Shown here piece after piece: positions 25,404-33,451 of a stretch of DNA of 64,000 nucleotides (position 1 is the first letter of the stretch; each line of letters starts with the position of its first letter). The notes under the pieces are model-generated. The model did no database searches, was not told the origin of the DNA, and was given only the letters and a program-made list of their open reading frames with translations. The translations under genes were made by a program, and so were the position numbers. The DNA lies in NCBI GenBank assembly GCA_029248335.1, contig JAQWJM010000127.1, forward strand, positions 6,757 to 70,756, given 5' to 3'. The stretch is from UBA12014 sp029248335 (GTDB taxonomy: Bacteria; Planctomycetota; Phycisphaerae; Phycisphaerales; SM1A02).

Positions 25404-25507
25404 GACGAATCTCCAGAACGCCATTTTAGCGACTTCCGGGCGACACCCGCTCGCTGGTCACCAGTCGGCGGCCCCGGACGCCGACGGTCGTGGGTGATCG
25501 GCCGGAC

Positions 25508-28003
25508 TCAGGCCGCGATGCGGATGCGGACCGGGCCCGCCCGCACGTCGAGAGGCTCACCGGATTCCCAGTTCAGTCCGGGAATCCGGAATGCTTCACC
25601 AGGCGTCTCGGCGTCATCGGCGGAACGATCGCCATCGGGATCGCCGGGGTTCGCCGGACCGTCTCCGATCACGGCGTCTCCGATCTCCACCGTGATGACT
25701 TCGCGACGCCCGTCGGGCCAACGCCCTTCGACGTCGACCTGATACGTGTTCCGCATGGCGACCTCGGTCGAGTCGGCGCCGATGAGCACCAATCGGGTTC
25801 GAGACGAGTGGCCACCCGCTTCCGCGTCCGCGGTCAGCATCAAAAGCACCGCTTCGACGTCCTCATCCGCTCGGAACGAATCCAGGGACGGGCAGACGAA
25901 ATGCTCGGCCTCGAGGTTCCGATCGGCGGGATCTTCCCCCGCATCGGAGGCCCAGGTCCGACACTTGAACATCGCGACCGAAGCCTGTGCCGCGACCTGC
26001 GGATCGGTTTCGATTCGCCAGCCGGCCTCGGCGAAGGACTCCAGTGCGGCGTCGGGGTCGGTACCGGCGAACGACGTTCGATCGTCGATCACGACGAGCC
26101 GCCCGGAACCGACGGGCTTCGGCGGCGCAGGCACCGACTCCTTCATCTCGATGGCCCGCTCGACGTCCTCGGCGTGATAGGAGACCTCGATCGCACCACG
26201 TTCCATGAGTGCGGCGACCGCCTCCTCGATCTCCTCGTAGACGGCCGACTTCTCGTTTCCGAATCGCAATCCCGCGAACGTCGAGCCGACGCTCTCCCGA
26301 AAGGCTCCGGGGAAGTCGAATCCGGTCATGGTGAAGGCGATCGCGAACGCGACGAAACAGGCGATCCCGGACGTCACCAGAAGCTTGAGGGTGGTCGAAG
26401 TCCGGCGATGCGCGGAAACCCGCGCCTGGCCGGGACGCGTGTTGGATCGTCGGGCATTCGCGCGGCGTCGGGCGGTGACGACCTGTTCACGCGCCGGTCG
26501 AACGGAGCCGGCTCCTCGGGCGGCCGGGCTCGGAGGGGACGACGCGTCGCCGACGACGTACCGTCCGGTCAGCCAGTTGGTCACGGTGATCCGAGGACGC
26601 GGCGTGCCACGTCCGCCGACTTCCCGCGGCGGGATCGAGGATCCACGCGGGCTCGAGACCCGGGGTGGCGGCGGTGCAGCGGCCACCCGCGTCGATACCG
26701 GGCCGTCGGCGTCGACGAGTTCGACCGATTCACCACGCATCGACGGCAGTTCCGCAGGAACCACCGCCCAGGGGTCGGCCGACTCGGAAACGAACCGAAG
26801 GTCCGCCAGCATCTCCGCGGCCGAGCCGTAACGCTGCGCGTAATCGGCCATCGCCCGACGGACGACCCACCGAAGCGCTTCCGGCGCCGGCCGTTCGAAA
26901 CGACTGAGGCCACCATGACCGGGGAATGTGTTCTCGAGCGTGAAGTAGAGAACCGCACCAGCGCCGTAGATGTCGAACTTCGCGCCATCGACCTCGTGGA
27001 CCTTCACGCCCCGCATCGCCATCCGCACCATCTCCGGATCGCGGAAATACTCGGTGCCGTGCGTGGTCAGCGTCATCGCGGAGCGAAGCGAGGTGACCAG
27101 GCCGAAGTCGACGAGGTGGGCCGCACCGTCATGCACGATGATGTTGTCGGGCTTGACGTCCTTGTGCCAGAGACCATCACGGTGGTAGCGAGCGAGCGTC
27201 GCGACCAGATCGATCTGGTATCCCAGCACTTCCGACAGCACCGCATGACGAAGTCCGTCTTCGGAGCCGACCCCGTGCGCGGTCCGGACCACCACGCCGA
27301 GATTGTCTCCCGGGTGATAGGGCATGGCGTACCAGAACCGCGTCTCGTCGAGTTCGTGGGCGAGCACCAGACCGAGCCGTTTCGCCGATTCCAGCGAACG
27401 ACTCTCCCGAACGATCTGGGGAAGCGAACTGCCCTCGGAAAGTGCGAAACTCTTGATGACCACGGCGTCCGGTCGCCCCGGAAGCGAGCGACGCATCTTG
27501 TCGTCGGGTCGCGCGATGTAGAGCTTCGCGCCGGACCCTCCGGCCGGCAGCGAGCCGGTGATCTCGAAACCTGGAAAGTCGATGCCCCGGGAGGGCTTGT
27601 CCGCGCCGGGTGCCTCCCGGATGTCCTCCACCGCCCGGACTTCGACGCCTTCGAGCATTCCATCGAGGAACAGGAGCTTTAAGGGCCGACGGACCACGAC
27701 CCCGTAGAGCCCTCGGCCCGCGAGGCCCGTCTCCCGCTTCACGCCGTCCGCGTAGTGATTGGCCGCGGACCACCGCCCGATGACCACGTTCAGGATCGCG
27801 AACAGGGAAAGGAAGACCGCCGCCACCACCGCACCGATCGTGCGGGCGACGTCGCCGATGGTCCCCACGACGTACTCGACGACGTGGCCGATGATGAATC
27901 CGATCCCGCGACCGGCGGACACCATGAGGCTGATGAGCAGGACCAGCCCGAGGATGCCGGCCGCGATGCCGATGAAGATCAGAAGAATGCTTGCGAAGGT
28001 CAT
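25508..28003 (-). CDS. Membrane Ser/Thr protein kinase with extracytoplasmic C-terminal domain
   Basis: The 831-residue product starts with two membrane helices (residues about 1-30 and 38-70), followed by a kinase domain (about 145-415). The nucleotide loop is degenerate (PAGGSGAKLYIA); VVIKSF gives the ATP lysine. The catalytic loop is HKDVKPDN (His280, Asp282; Lys replaces the usual Arg), with DFG in VDFGLV and GTEYFRDPEM for the activation segment. A Pro/Ser/Arg-rich linker leads to a third membrane helix (about 537-560) and an outside domain of 270 residues with no recognised fold. Its first 20 residues and its leader duplicate the small gene at 28052-28210. It follows an ECF sigma gene, an arrangement frequent in Planctomycetota, so it may control that sigma factor. 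Confidence 0.88.
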   Translation of the reverse strand: MTFASILLIFIGIAAGILGLVLLISLMVSAGRGIGFIIGHVVEYVVGTIGDVARTIGAVVAAVFLSLFAILNVVIGRWSAANHYADGVKRETGLAGRGLYGVVVRRPLKLLFLDGMLEGVEVRAVEDIREAPGADKPSRGIDFPGFEITGSLPAGGSGAKLYIARPDDKMRRSLPGRPDAVVIKSFALSEGSSLPQIVRESRSLESAKRLGLVLAHELDETRFWYAMPYHPGDNLGVVVRTAHGVGSEDGLRHAVLSEVLGYQIDLVATLARYHRDGLWHKDVKPDNIIVHDGAAHLVDFGLVTSLRSAMTLTTHGTEYFRDPEMVRMAMRGVKVHEVDGAKFDIYGAGAVLYFTLENTFPGHGGLSRFERPAPEALRWVVRRAMADYAQRYGSAAEMLADLRFVSESADPWAVVPAELPSMRGESVELVDADGPVSTRVAAAPPPPRVSSPRGSSIPPREVGGRGTPRPRITVTNWLTGRYVVGDASSPPSPAARGAGSVRPAREQVVTARRRANARRSNTRPGQARVSAHRRTSTTLKLLVTSGIACFVAFAIAFTMTGFDFPGAFRESVGSTFAGLRFGNEKSAVYEEIEEAVAALMERGAIEVSYHAEDVERAIEMKESVPAPPKPVGSGRLVVIDDRTSFAGTDPDAALESFAEAGWRIETDPQVAAQASVAMFKCRTWASDAGEDPADRNLEAEHFVCPSLDSFRADEDVEAVLLMLTADAEAGGHSSRTRLVLIGADSTEVAMRNTYQVDVEGRWPDGRREVITVEIGDAVIGDGPANPGDPDGDRSADDAETPGEAFRIPGLNWESGEPLDVRAGPVRIRIAA

Positions 28004-28017
28004 GTACCACTCCATCC

Positions 28018-28032
28018 GCCCGTCATGCGGGC
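28018..28032 (-). promoter_or_regulatory. Leader hairpin of the kinase gene (copy of the small-gene leader)
   Basis: On the mRNA, GCCCG and CGGGC pair around a five-base loop, then GGATGGAGTG leads to the ATG 14 bases after the stem. The same hairpin, the same spacing and nearly the same purine block precede the small membrane gene at 28210. Conservation of stem but not loop suggests a functional initiation element. Confidence 0.55.
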
Positions 28033-28051
28033 ATTGCGTCTCGTACCGCGA

Positions 28052-28210
28052 TCACCGAACTGAAATCGTCGCGTCACCCTCGATCGGCGTCGCGGAATCA
28101 CGGCGAGCGAACGCCAGGAAGCCGGTCACCATCACCGTGACGAGCAAGGCCAGACCGAGGATCCCGATCGCGATGCCGATGAAGATGAGAAAGATGCCTG
28201 CCCACGTCAT
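28052..28210 (-). CDS. 52-residue single-helix membrane protein
   Basis: A small gene between the sigma factor and the kinase. GGAGTG lies 4 bases before the ATG. The product starts MTWAGIFLIFIGIAIGILG, continues as one long hydrophobic helix to about residue 35, then a short basic and polar tail (FARRDSATPIEGD) ends at TGA 28054-28052. The first 25 residues align with the start of the kinase (MTFASILLIFIGIAAGILG), and the leader hairpin is shared, so the two arose by local duplication. It could be a partner or decoy for the kinase membrane anchor. No function is known; it is a likely real gene because start signals and spacing are conserved. Confidence 0.65.
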   Translation of the reverse strand: MTWAGIFLIFIGIAIGILGLALLVTVMVTGFLAFARRDSATPIEGDATISVR

Positions 28211-28224
28211 TGTTCACTCCATTC

Positions 28225-28239
28225 GCCCGACGAACGGGC
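28225..28239 (-). promoter_or_regulatory. Leader hairpin of the small membrane gene
   Basis: GCCCG and CGGGC pair around a five-base loop on the minus-strand mRNA, ending 14 bases before the ATG at 28210; GAATGGAGTG lies in between. It is the partner of the hairpin at 28018-28032. Confidence 0.55.
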
Positions 28240-28258
28240 CTGGGTGCCGCGATGCCGA

Positions 28259-28993
28259 TCAGCCCGGAGGGAGCGTCGAGTCGTCCTCGACCAGTTCGGC
28301 ATGCGTGAGATAGATCTCCGAGATGGCTTCGTCGAAGAGGCCGTCGTCGTTTCCGAGGCCGGCGGACGACGCCTCGGCCCGCTCCTCTTCCGTGAAGCTG
28401 TAGGTTTCGATCATCTCGATGAGTCGCTCGCGGAGCAGTCCGCGGACCCGCTGGAGATGCCGCGTCACCGTCGGCTCGCTGATTCCAAGCTGTGCCGCGA
28501 CATCCTTGCCGGAGGCGGCATCGAAGATCCGCATGCGATACACCTCGAAGTGAAGGAACTCGCTCTCCTTCCGAGTCGCGTCGATCGCCGCGTAGACCTT
28601 GGCCTGGAACACCAGACGCTCGTACGCCGCATCGGGCTGCGGATCCGTGGCTCGACCCATGTAGCTGTCATCGAGACTGGCGGGCCGCTTGCCCCCCCCA
28701 CGCTTCAACGCATTCCGACGATCGAGCTCGTCGCCCAGCACGTGCTTGGCGATGGAGAGCAGCCAGGTGCTGAATCGAGCGCCCCGGTCGGGATCGAAAC
28801 GATCGATCGAACCCGACAACGCGGTGAGCGTGTCCTGTGTCAGATCCTCGACGGTGGCCATGCCGACCGCGCCTCGGCCCCAGCGGGTGAGCTGAGCCCG
28901 GATCACCGGCCCGAACACCGTCCAGAGTTCGAACCAGGCGGCATCGTCCCGATCCCGGAGGCGGGCGATGAAGGAGGTCGTCATGGGGTTCAT
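28259..28993 (-). CDS. ECF-type RNA polymerase sigma factor
   Basis: Alternative sigma factor of about 244 residues. Region 2 is clear (VEDLTQDTLTALSG followed by RGARFSTWLLSIAKHVLGDE, the -10 recognition helix). Region 4 is a helix-turn-helix (ASGKDVAAQLGISEPTVTRHLQRVRGLL) for -35 binding. Residues about 200-244 form an acidic C-terminal extension beyond region 4, which often marks sigma factors regulated without a classical anti-sigma factor. The start is uncertain among GTG 29002, ATG 28993 and ATG 28984; I take 28993. It leads the locus and is followed 48 bases later by the small membrane gene and then the Ser/Thr kinase. Confidence 0.9.
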   Translation of the reverse strand: MNPMTTSFIARLRDRDDAAWFELWTVFGPVIRAQLTRWGRGAVGMATVEDLTQDTLTALSGSIDRFDPDRGARFSTWLLSIAKHVLGDELDRRNALKRGGGKRPASLDDSYMGRATDPQPDAAYERLVFQAKVYAAIDATRKESEFLHFEVYRMRIFDAASGKDVAAQLGISEPTVTRHLQRVRGLLRERLIEMIETYSFTEEERAEASSAGLGNDDGLFDEAISEIYLTHAELVEDDSTLPPG

Positions 28994-29021
28994 CAGGAGC
29001 ACGCTTCCTTCTTGGGAGGGG

Positions 29022-29033
29022 ACCCTCGAGGGT
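29022..29033. promoter_or_regulatory. 12-bp palindrome upstream of the sigma factor gene
   Basis: ACCCTCGAGGGT is a perfect palindrome 28 bases before the sigma factor start, in the gap shared with the divergent coiled-coil gene. It could be an operator, but a 12-bp palindrome can also occur by chance. Confidence 0.3.
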
Positions 29034-29271
29034 TTCAGAACCGGTGATCACGGATCTCCATCCGCTCCAGCGGTTCGAGGGCCGGCGTGCCCCCCCGGGA
29101 CCGACCTCGCCACCATTGTAGTGGAGGCCGAGGCGAAATCCGAGACCACGATGAAATCGACGCTCATGGTCTCCCATCAAGGTCGTGGAGCATCGACGAC
29201 TCCGGTTCTCCAACGGCCCCTCGGATCGGGCCACCGGAGTGACGATCGATGCAAGCCGAAGGGATTTCCCC

Positions 29272-30192
29272 ATGTTCAGCATGAGTCGTTGCGTATTGCG
29301 TTGGGGGCTGATCGGGGCGGCTGGCCTCGGCACCCTCGCCTTCATCGTCGGCCCCGACCGCATCGCGGCCGGTTTCGACCAGATTCGCGATCAGGCCCGC
29401 GCCGTCGCCGATGATTTCGTCGACGATCCGATCGCCCTGCGTCGCCAACTCTCCCAGCTCGCCGAACGCTATCCCGAGCGGATCGCGGAAGTGACCGGCG
29501 AACTCGCCGAAGTCGATCGCCAGATCGAACTGCTCAAGCGTGACCAGGATGTCGCACGAAGGGTCGTGGCGATGACCGCCTCGGATCTTTCCGAGCTCCG
29601 GGTCGCGTTGACGGATTCCGAACTCGATGCCCGAGCCGGTCGAACGGTGTCCATCCGGGTCGACGGACGCGCCGTCGACTTCGAGGGCGCTCGAAACGAG
29701 GCACGCCGGATCGCGACGATCCGCTCGACTTATCAGGATCGTCACGCCGGCAACGAGACCCAGCTGGACTTCCTGAACACCCAGAAGGGTCGACTCGCGG
29801 AGATTCTCGACACGCTCGAGGACGAGCACGCTCGATACGAGGCGAAGCTCTGGCAGCTCGATCGTCAGATCGACGCGATCGACCGGAACGAGCGGCTCAT
29901 CGAGATGACCCAGCAGCAGCAGCAGGTGCTCGCGGACTACGACAAGTTCGCGGAGGTCGGCAGCCTCGATCAACTCGAATCAAAGCTCGCGGAACTTCGA
30001 ACCGTGCAGGAAGCCCAGCTTCAGTCGCTCGCAAGCCGAGGCTCGCGATCGGACTACGAGAAGCGAGCGAGACAGTCACTCGACTCGGACGGCTGGGAGG
30101 ACTTCTCCTGGGATGACTTCGACATCGAGCCGGAAACGCCGGAGACCCCCTCCTTCGAGACCGGCGACACGCTTTCTCGGGCAGGCCGCTGA
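29272..30192 (+). CDS. Membrane-anchored coiled-coil protein
   Basis: Family not recognised. The 306-residue product has an N-terminal membrane helix (residues about 7-24, core WGLIGAAGLGTLAFIV). Long heptad-rich helices follow (ALRRQLSQLAERYPERIAEVTGELAEVDRQIELL; EDEHARYEAKLWQLDRQIDAIDRNERLIEM), interrupted by a compact segment (about 120-150). The tail is acidic and Glu/Pro-rich. It resembles envelope spacer or shape-linked coiled-coil proteins and has no enzymatic motif. The ATG at 29272 follows AAGGGA. It is divergent from the sigma factor and ends with its own terminator, so it could be a target of that sigma factor. Confidence 0.85.
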   Translation: MFSMSRCVLRWGLIGAAGLGTLAFIVGPDRIAAGFDQIRDQARAVADDFVDDPIALRRQLSQLAERYPERIAEVTGELAEVDRQIELLKRDQDVARRVVAMTASDLSELRVALTDSELDARAGRTVSIRVDGRAVDFEGARNEARRIATIRSTYQDRHAGNETQLDFLNTQKGRLAEILDTLEDEHARYEAKLWQLDRQIDAIDRNERLIEMTQQQQQVLADYDKFAEVGSLDQLESKLAELRTVQEAQLQSLASRGSRSDYEKRARQSLDSDGWEDFSWDDFDIEPETPETPSFETGDTLSRAGR

Positions 30193-30235
30193 GCCCACGC
30201 TCCACGGCGAACACGCCCCACTTTCCATCTGAAAT

Positions 30236-30269
30236 CACCGCCCGGCATCCTCGCCGGGCGGTGTTTCTT
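30236..30269 (+). terminator. Rho-independent terminator of the coiled-coil gene
   Basis: A perfect 11-bp stem (CACCGCCCGGC with GCCGGGCGGTG) around a six-base loop is followed by TTTCTT, 44 bases after the stop codon. Confidence 0.88.
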
Positions 30270-30439
30270 GATTCCCGGCCCCGTCAGAATGCCCCTCCAA
30301 GCGGAGAAACGCCAGACGCGCAAGGTCCTCTCTTGCTTGCACTTGCGCTGTTTGGACGTTTCGGCGAATCGTGGAAGGCAAACCCATGCCTCCTTTTTGT
30401 CAAAAAAAACGACGACGTACCTGACACGACCCGATTTCG
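30270..30439. other. Gene-free stretch upstream of the candidate RNA
   Basis: 170 bases between two terminator-bounded units, with lower GC than the surroundings (29 of 60 bases are G or C in 30361-30420). It includes an A-run at 30402-30409 next to a T-run at 30394-30398. No protein frame with native codon use was found. It may hold the promoter of the candidate RNA. Confidence 0.5.
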
Positions 30440-30765
30440 GTGACATACTCCCGATGTCCCCGGCGTATCTCCTTCGCTGAGGACAGGGAGCAGGAAAGGG
30501 CTTTGCATTGCATGCCCCTTCCGAACTTCGGCTTAGTTGGTGCGGGAACACCGACGTAGCTTGGAAAAGGGTCCTTGGGATCCGCTGCACTTGGGAAAAG
30601 GGCACTTACCCGCAGCGGAAAAACGCGAGTACTGGGAAAAGGGAACTCCTGTACAAGCATCACAAGGGGCAGAGGCACGAAAGTGACTTCACCCACCTCC
30701 AGGCTGAGGCCGAGGAAACATAAAAGGCCGGACGCGCTCTGAAAAGACGCGTCCGGTCTTTTTTT
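30440..30765 (+). ncRNA. Candidate structured non-coding RNA of unknown class
   Basis: An approximately 300-base unit ending in a strong terminator. It contains three copies of a purine motif (TTGGAAAAGGG at 30561, TTGGGAAAAGGG at 30591, CTGGGAAAAGGG at 30632). Several short helices can form: GTTGGTG/CACCGAC (30536-30555), CCGCTGC/GCAGCGG (30582-30618), GAGT/ACTC (30627-30648), and GAGG/CCTC enclosing a CAC-GAAA-GTG tetraloop hairpin (30672-30699). Rows I counted here have 53-60% GC, below the neighbouring genes, and no reading frame has the native bias to G or C at third positions. It does not match tmRNA, RNase P, 6S, SRP or any riboswitch consensus I know. The 5' end is a guess. Confidence 0.5.
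30728..30765 (+). terminator. Strong rho-independent terminator of the candidate RNA
   Basis: CCGGACGCG pairs with CGCGTCCGG; inside, TCT/AGA close a GAAA tetraloop; seven T residues follow (30759-30765). The strand of the T-run shows plus-strand transcription, independent of the minus-strand SpoIID gene downstream. Confidence 0.92.
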
Positions 30766-30878
30766 CATGGGCACCTGGGAATCAGAGACGTACATCTGGA
30801 GGCCTCGGCCCGGTGGAAGCCCGGGTGACCCCGCAAGCCATCCGACCCTGCGAACTCCGAGCCGACCCGTCGTTCCAC

Positions 30879-32312
30879 TCAGCCTGCCGCAGCTCGGTCG
30901 CTCGCCTGAGATTCCCAGGCGACGCCGACGGTGGCGCCGGGGTAGTACCGAGCAAGAATCTCGAGATTCGAGGCACCGGACCCGGCCATGGACTCAGCTC
31001 CGTACTGACAGAGTCCCACGCCGTGGCCGAACCCCCGACCCTCGATCTCGTAATCCTCGCTCGTCCCCTTGAATTCGAGACATGCCGATCGAGGGCCGTC
31101 TTTCCAGGAACGACGTCCGCCCGCATCCGCCACCACGGATCGCATCCGACCCGCCGGCAGGACGACCGGGATCGGGGCGTTCGCCCCCCGAATCTCGAAG
31201 TCGATGGGGCGTTCCGCCGCGTTGCGACGACGGACCGTCACCTTGACGGGACCTTGAATGGACGCCAGGGCCCGATTCGAGATCCGACGTCCGTGGGCCC
31301 TGAGGGCCTCGAGCATCGCGTCCTTGCCCACGCTGATCCGCCAGTCCGCATGCGGACTGTCCGTGGTGCAGCCGCAGCGGCGCCTCGCCACCGCGCCGTC
31401 GACCATCAACGGCGCGATCTTGTTGACCTGGTTCGCGGAGATCGCCTCGATCGCGTTCGCCGGTCGGCCACCGCACGCCGCGCTGTAATAGGCGGGAACG
31501 ACCTGCCCTCGCCAGAGCAGGACGCGACCGGCGGTCGATGTGACGGCCTCCCTCGATCGACGCGAGGCGGCGCCCCCGCTCCACGCCTGACTCGCCTGTC
31601 CCGCCACCATGTCGTAGTGACGCCGCCGCAACCAGAACGCTCGTTCACAGACCGCGAAGGATCGCGCCGCGACCGCCTGTGCCTCGAAGGTCGCGGGTCG
31701 CCACGACCCGAAGAGTTCCTTCTCGAGCACGCCCGGAAGGTACTGCTCCATCGGAAGCGTGCACACGAGATCGAGCTCCGGTTCACCACCGGTCTTCCGA
31801 ATCGGAACGATTCGGATCGTTCCACGAAGACGTCGCCCCTCGAAGTCGATCCCGTCGGCCTGTTCGTTTCCGTTCGCGATCGCCAGCGGATCACCGCCGG
31901 CGTACCGAGCGGACGAACCCCGTCCACCCTGCGACCATCGCACGCTCCAGCCCTGGTCATCCCGGACGATTCGCACCGGACCGCGAGCCGCCCGGCCCGC
32001 CGACTTCGAACCGGGCTGGGTGACCCACAGACGCTGCCCCACCCGCCCGAGTTCGACGGTACGTCGCGACGTGCTCGCGACCTTGATGCGGACGAGTGGC
32101 TCGGAACTCGGTGGAAACGGTCGAAGATCGGGGATTTCGGTCCTGGCGGGCGCCGCGACCGGTGGATCACCCGCCGCCTGGTCCGCCGTTCCATCGGTTC
32201 TCGAACAGGCGAAGGGCAGCAGGATCGGCGTCGAAGCCGCCAGCAGCACGGTACGCCGGGGGATGCACACCGGTGCATCGCCGTCGCGGTGATTCGAGTC
32301 TTCATTCCTCAT
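30879..32312 (-). CDS. SpoIID/LytB-domain exported protein
   Basis: SpoIID-family proteins cleave glycan strands of peptidoglycan (lytic transglycosylase) or stimulate amidases. The 477-residue product has an N-terminal hydrophobic signal after a twin-arginine-like PRRTVLLAA, then a beta-rich region, and the SpoIID core. The core shows CTLPMEQYLPGVLEKELFG (catalytic Glu region), FEAQAVAARSFAV, YYSAACGGRPANA and GRGFGHGVGLCQYGAE. These motifs are intact. Planctomycetota do not form endospores, so it presumably remodels the thin cell wall or spore-unrelated murein. The ATG at 32312 follows GGGGGTG; the longer frame lacks a signal. It is monocistronic. Confidence 0.9.
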   Translation of the reverse strand: MRNEDSNHRDGDAPVCIPRRTVLLAASTPILLPFACSRTDGTADQAAGDPPVAAPARTEIPDLRPFPPSSEPLVRIKVASTSRRTVELGRVGQRLWVTQPGSKSAGRAARGPVRIVRDDQGWSVRWSQGGRGSSARYAGGDPLAIANGNEQADGIDFEGRRLRGTIRIVPIRKTGGEPELDLVCTLPMEQYLPGVLEKELFGSWRPATFEAQAVAARSFAVCERAFWLRRRHYDMVAGQASQAWSGGAASRRSREAVTSTAGRVLLWRGQVVPAYYSAACGGRPANAIEAISANQVNKIAPLMVDGAVARRRCGCTTDSPHADWRISVGKDAMLEALRAHGRRISNRALASIQGPVKVTVRRRNAAERPIDFEIRGANAPIPVVLPAGRMRSVVADAGGRRSWKDGPRSACLEFKGTSEDYEIEGRGFGHGVGLCQYGAESMAGSGASNLEILARYYPGATVGVAWESQASDRAAAG

Positions 32313-32405
32313 GCCACACCCCCTGGACCGGGACCGGACGCGTCGAAAGGTCGAGCCCCACGGCGCCACGCTCGCAGGAGTGTAGGCGGAGGAAGCCGTC
32401 ATGAG

Positions 32406-32437
32406 AAAACCGCCCGCCCCGAAATCGGGACGGGCGG
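32406..32437 (-). terminator. Terminator of the RpoA-CTD/TPR gene
   Basis: On the minus strand a 12-bp stem with one mismatch (CCGCCCGTCCCGA against TCGGGGCGGGCGG) is followed by TTTTCTC. It lies about 45 bases after the stop codon at 32481. Confidence 0.82.
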
Positions 32438-32480
32438 TGGATGATCCGCATGATATGCATGAAATACGTGAAACGCTCGG

Positions 32481-33401
32481 TCAATCCAAGGTCTTGAGCG
32501 ACAGTTCGTGGTCGCCGAGGCGTTCCTTGATCTCGTCCAGACTGGTCTGGCCGAAGTTCTTCACGCCGAGCAGCTCGGCCTCGGTTCGCGCCGCCAGTTC
32601 ACCCAGCGAAAGCACCCCGAGCATCTGCAGGGCCTTGCGGGCCCGCACCGAGAGATCGAGCACCGAGATCGGCTTGTTGAGGATCTGGTCGGTGATGCCA
32701 CGTTCGTGGAGTTCATCGATGTCCTCCTGCCGGAGTCGCGGTCCGCCCGCGGTGTCCTGCCCGAGCCGGAGCCCCTTGCTCGCGAGCATCTGCTTGATCT
32801 CGGCGACGGTCGTGTCACCGACGTTCTTGTAGCTGTTGAGCTCCGCTTCACCCACGCGAACGAGGTCGCGAAGCGTTCGGATCTGCATCTTCTTGAGGCA
32901 GTTCCGCGCCCGGACCGAGAGTTCGAAGTCGGTGACCGGAATGTCGAGGATCGCGTCGTGACGCGACGAGGTTCGATCCTCGTCGTCGTCGTAGTACATG
33001 CCGCGTGACGCCTGGACGTCCTTGAGGAAGAGCCGGGCCCGGGGTTCGTTCGGGTCGCTCTCGATGACCTGGTTCAGGATGTACTCGGCCTTGGCGAAGT
33101 CGCCGGAGTCCTCGTAGATCACCGCGAGGTTGACCAGCGTCTGGAGCTTCGGCGAACCGGACTCCCGAGCGGCCTCGTAGATCTGCATCGCCTCTTCCTC
33201 TTCCCCGACGAGGTCGAGCAGATAGGCGAGTCGGTGGAGGTGCTCGGGCTTGCCGCAGTGCGAGACCGCTTCACGGTATGCGACGATCGCACCGAGCCGG
33301 TCGCCCGCGGACTCGCAGTCGAGTCCCTGCTTGAAGACCGCGTCGGCTCGCGCCTCGTCGATCGCGCCGCCTCCGATGACGGTGTCGAGTCCTTCGCTCA
33401 T
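32481..33401 (-). CDS. TPR protein with two RNA polymerase alpha C-terminal domains
   Basis: A 306-residue protein with three parts. Residues about 18-140 are tetratricopeptide helices (DAVFKQGLDCESAGDRLGAI, TLVNLAVIYEDSGDFAKAEY). Residues about 155-215 are a first alpha-CTD-like helix-hairpin-helix domain (FELSVRARNCLKKMQIRTL ... GEAELNSYKNVGDTTVAEI). Residues about 245-302 are a second (LDLSVRARKALQMLGVLSL ... TEAELLGVKNFGQTSLDEI). In RpoA this domain binds UP-element DNA and activators; here it is detached from the polymerase-assembling N-terminal domain. It may bind DNA or polymerase-associated proteins. Start ATG at 33401. Standalone alpha-CTD proteins with TPR are known from planctomycetes but their role is not established. 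Confidence 0.88.
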   Translation of the reverse strand: MSEGLDTVIGGGAIDEARADAVFKQGLDCESAGDRLGAIVAYREAVSHCGKPEHLHRLAYLLDLVGEEEEAMQIYEAARESGSPKLQTLVNLAVIYEDSGDFAKAEYILNQVIESDPNEPRARLFLKDVQASRGMYYDDDEDRTSSRHDAILDIPVTDFELSVRARNCLKKMQIRTLRDLVRVGEAELNSYKNVGDTTVAEIKQMLASKGLRLGQDTAGGPRLRQEDIDELHERGITDQILNKPISVLDLSVRARKALQMLGVLSLGELAARTEAELLGVKNFGQTSLDEIKERLGDHELSLKTLD

Positions 33402-33451
33402 GTGCTCAGTGCTCCGCTGAAAAGTGGTCCGGTCGAACGGAATCCATGATT

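Noticed and set aside
30508..30723. A 71-codon plus-strand frame within the candidate RNA
   Set aside because: It starts at TTG without a ribosome-binding site, lacks the native third-position G/C bias and coincides with RNA hairpins. A foreign small gene is not fully excluded because its stop lies just before the terminator.
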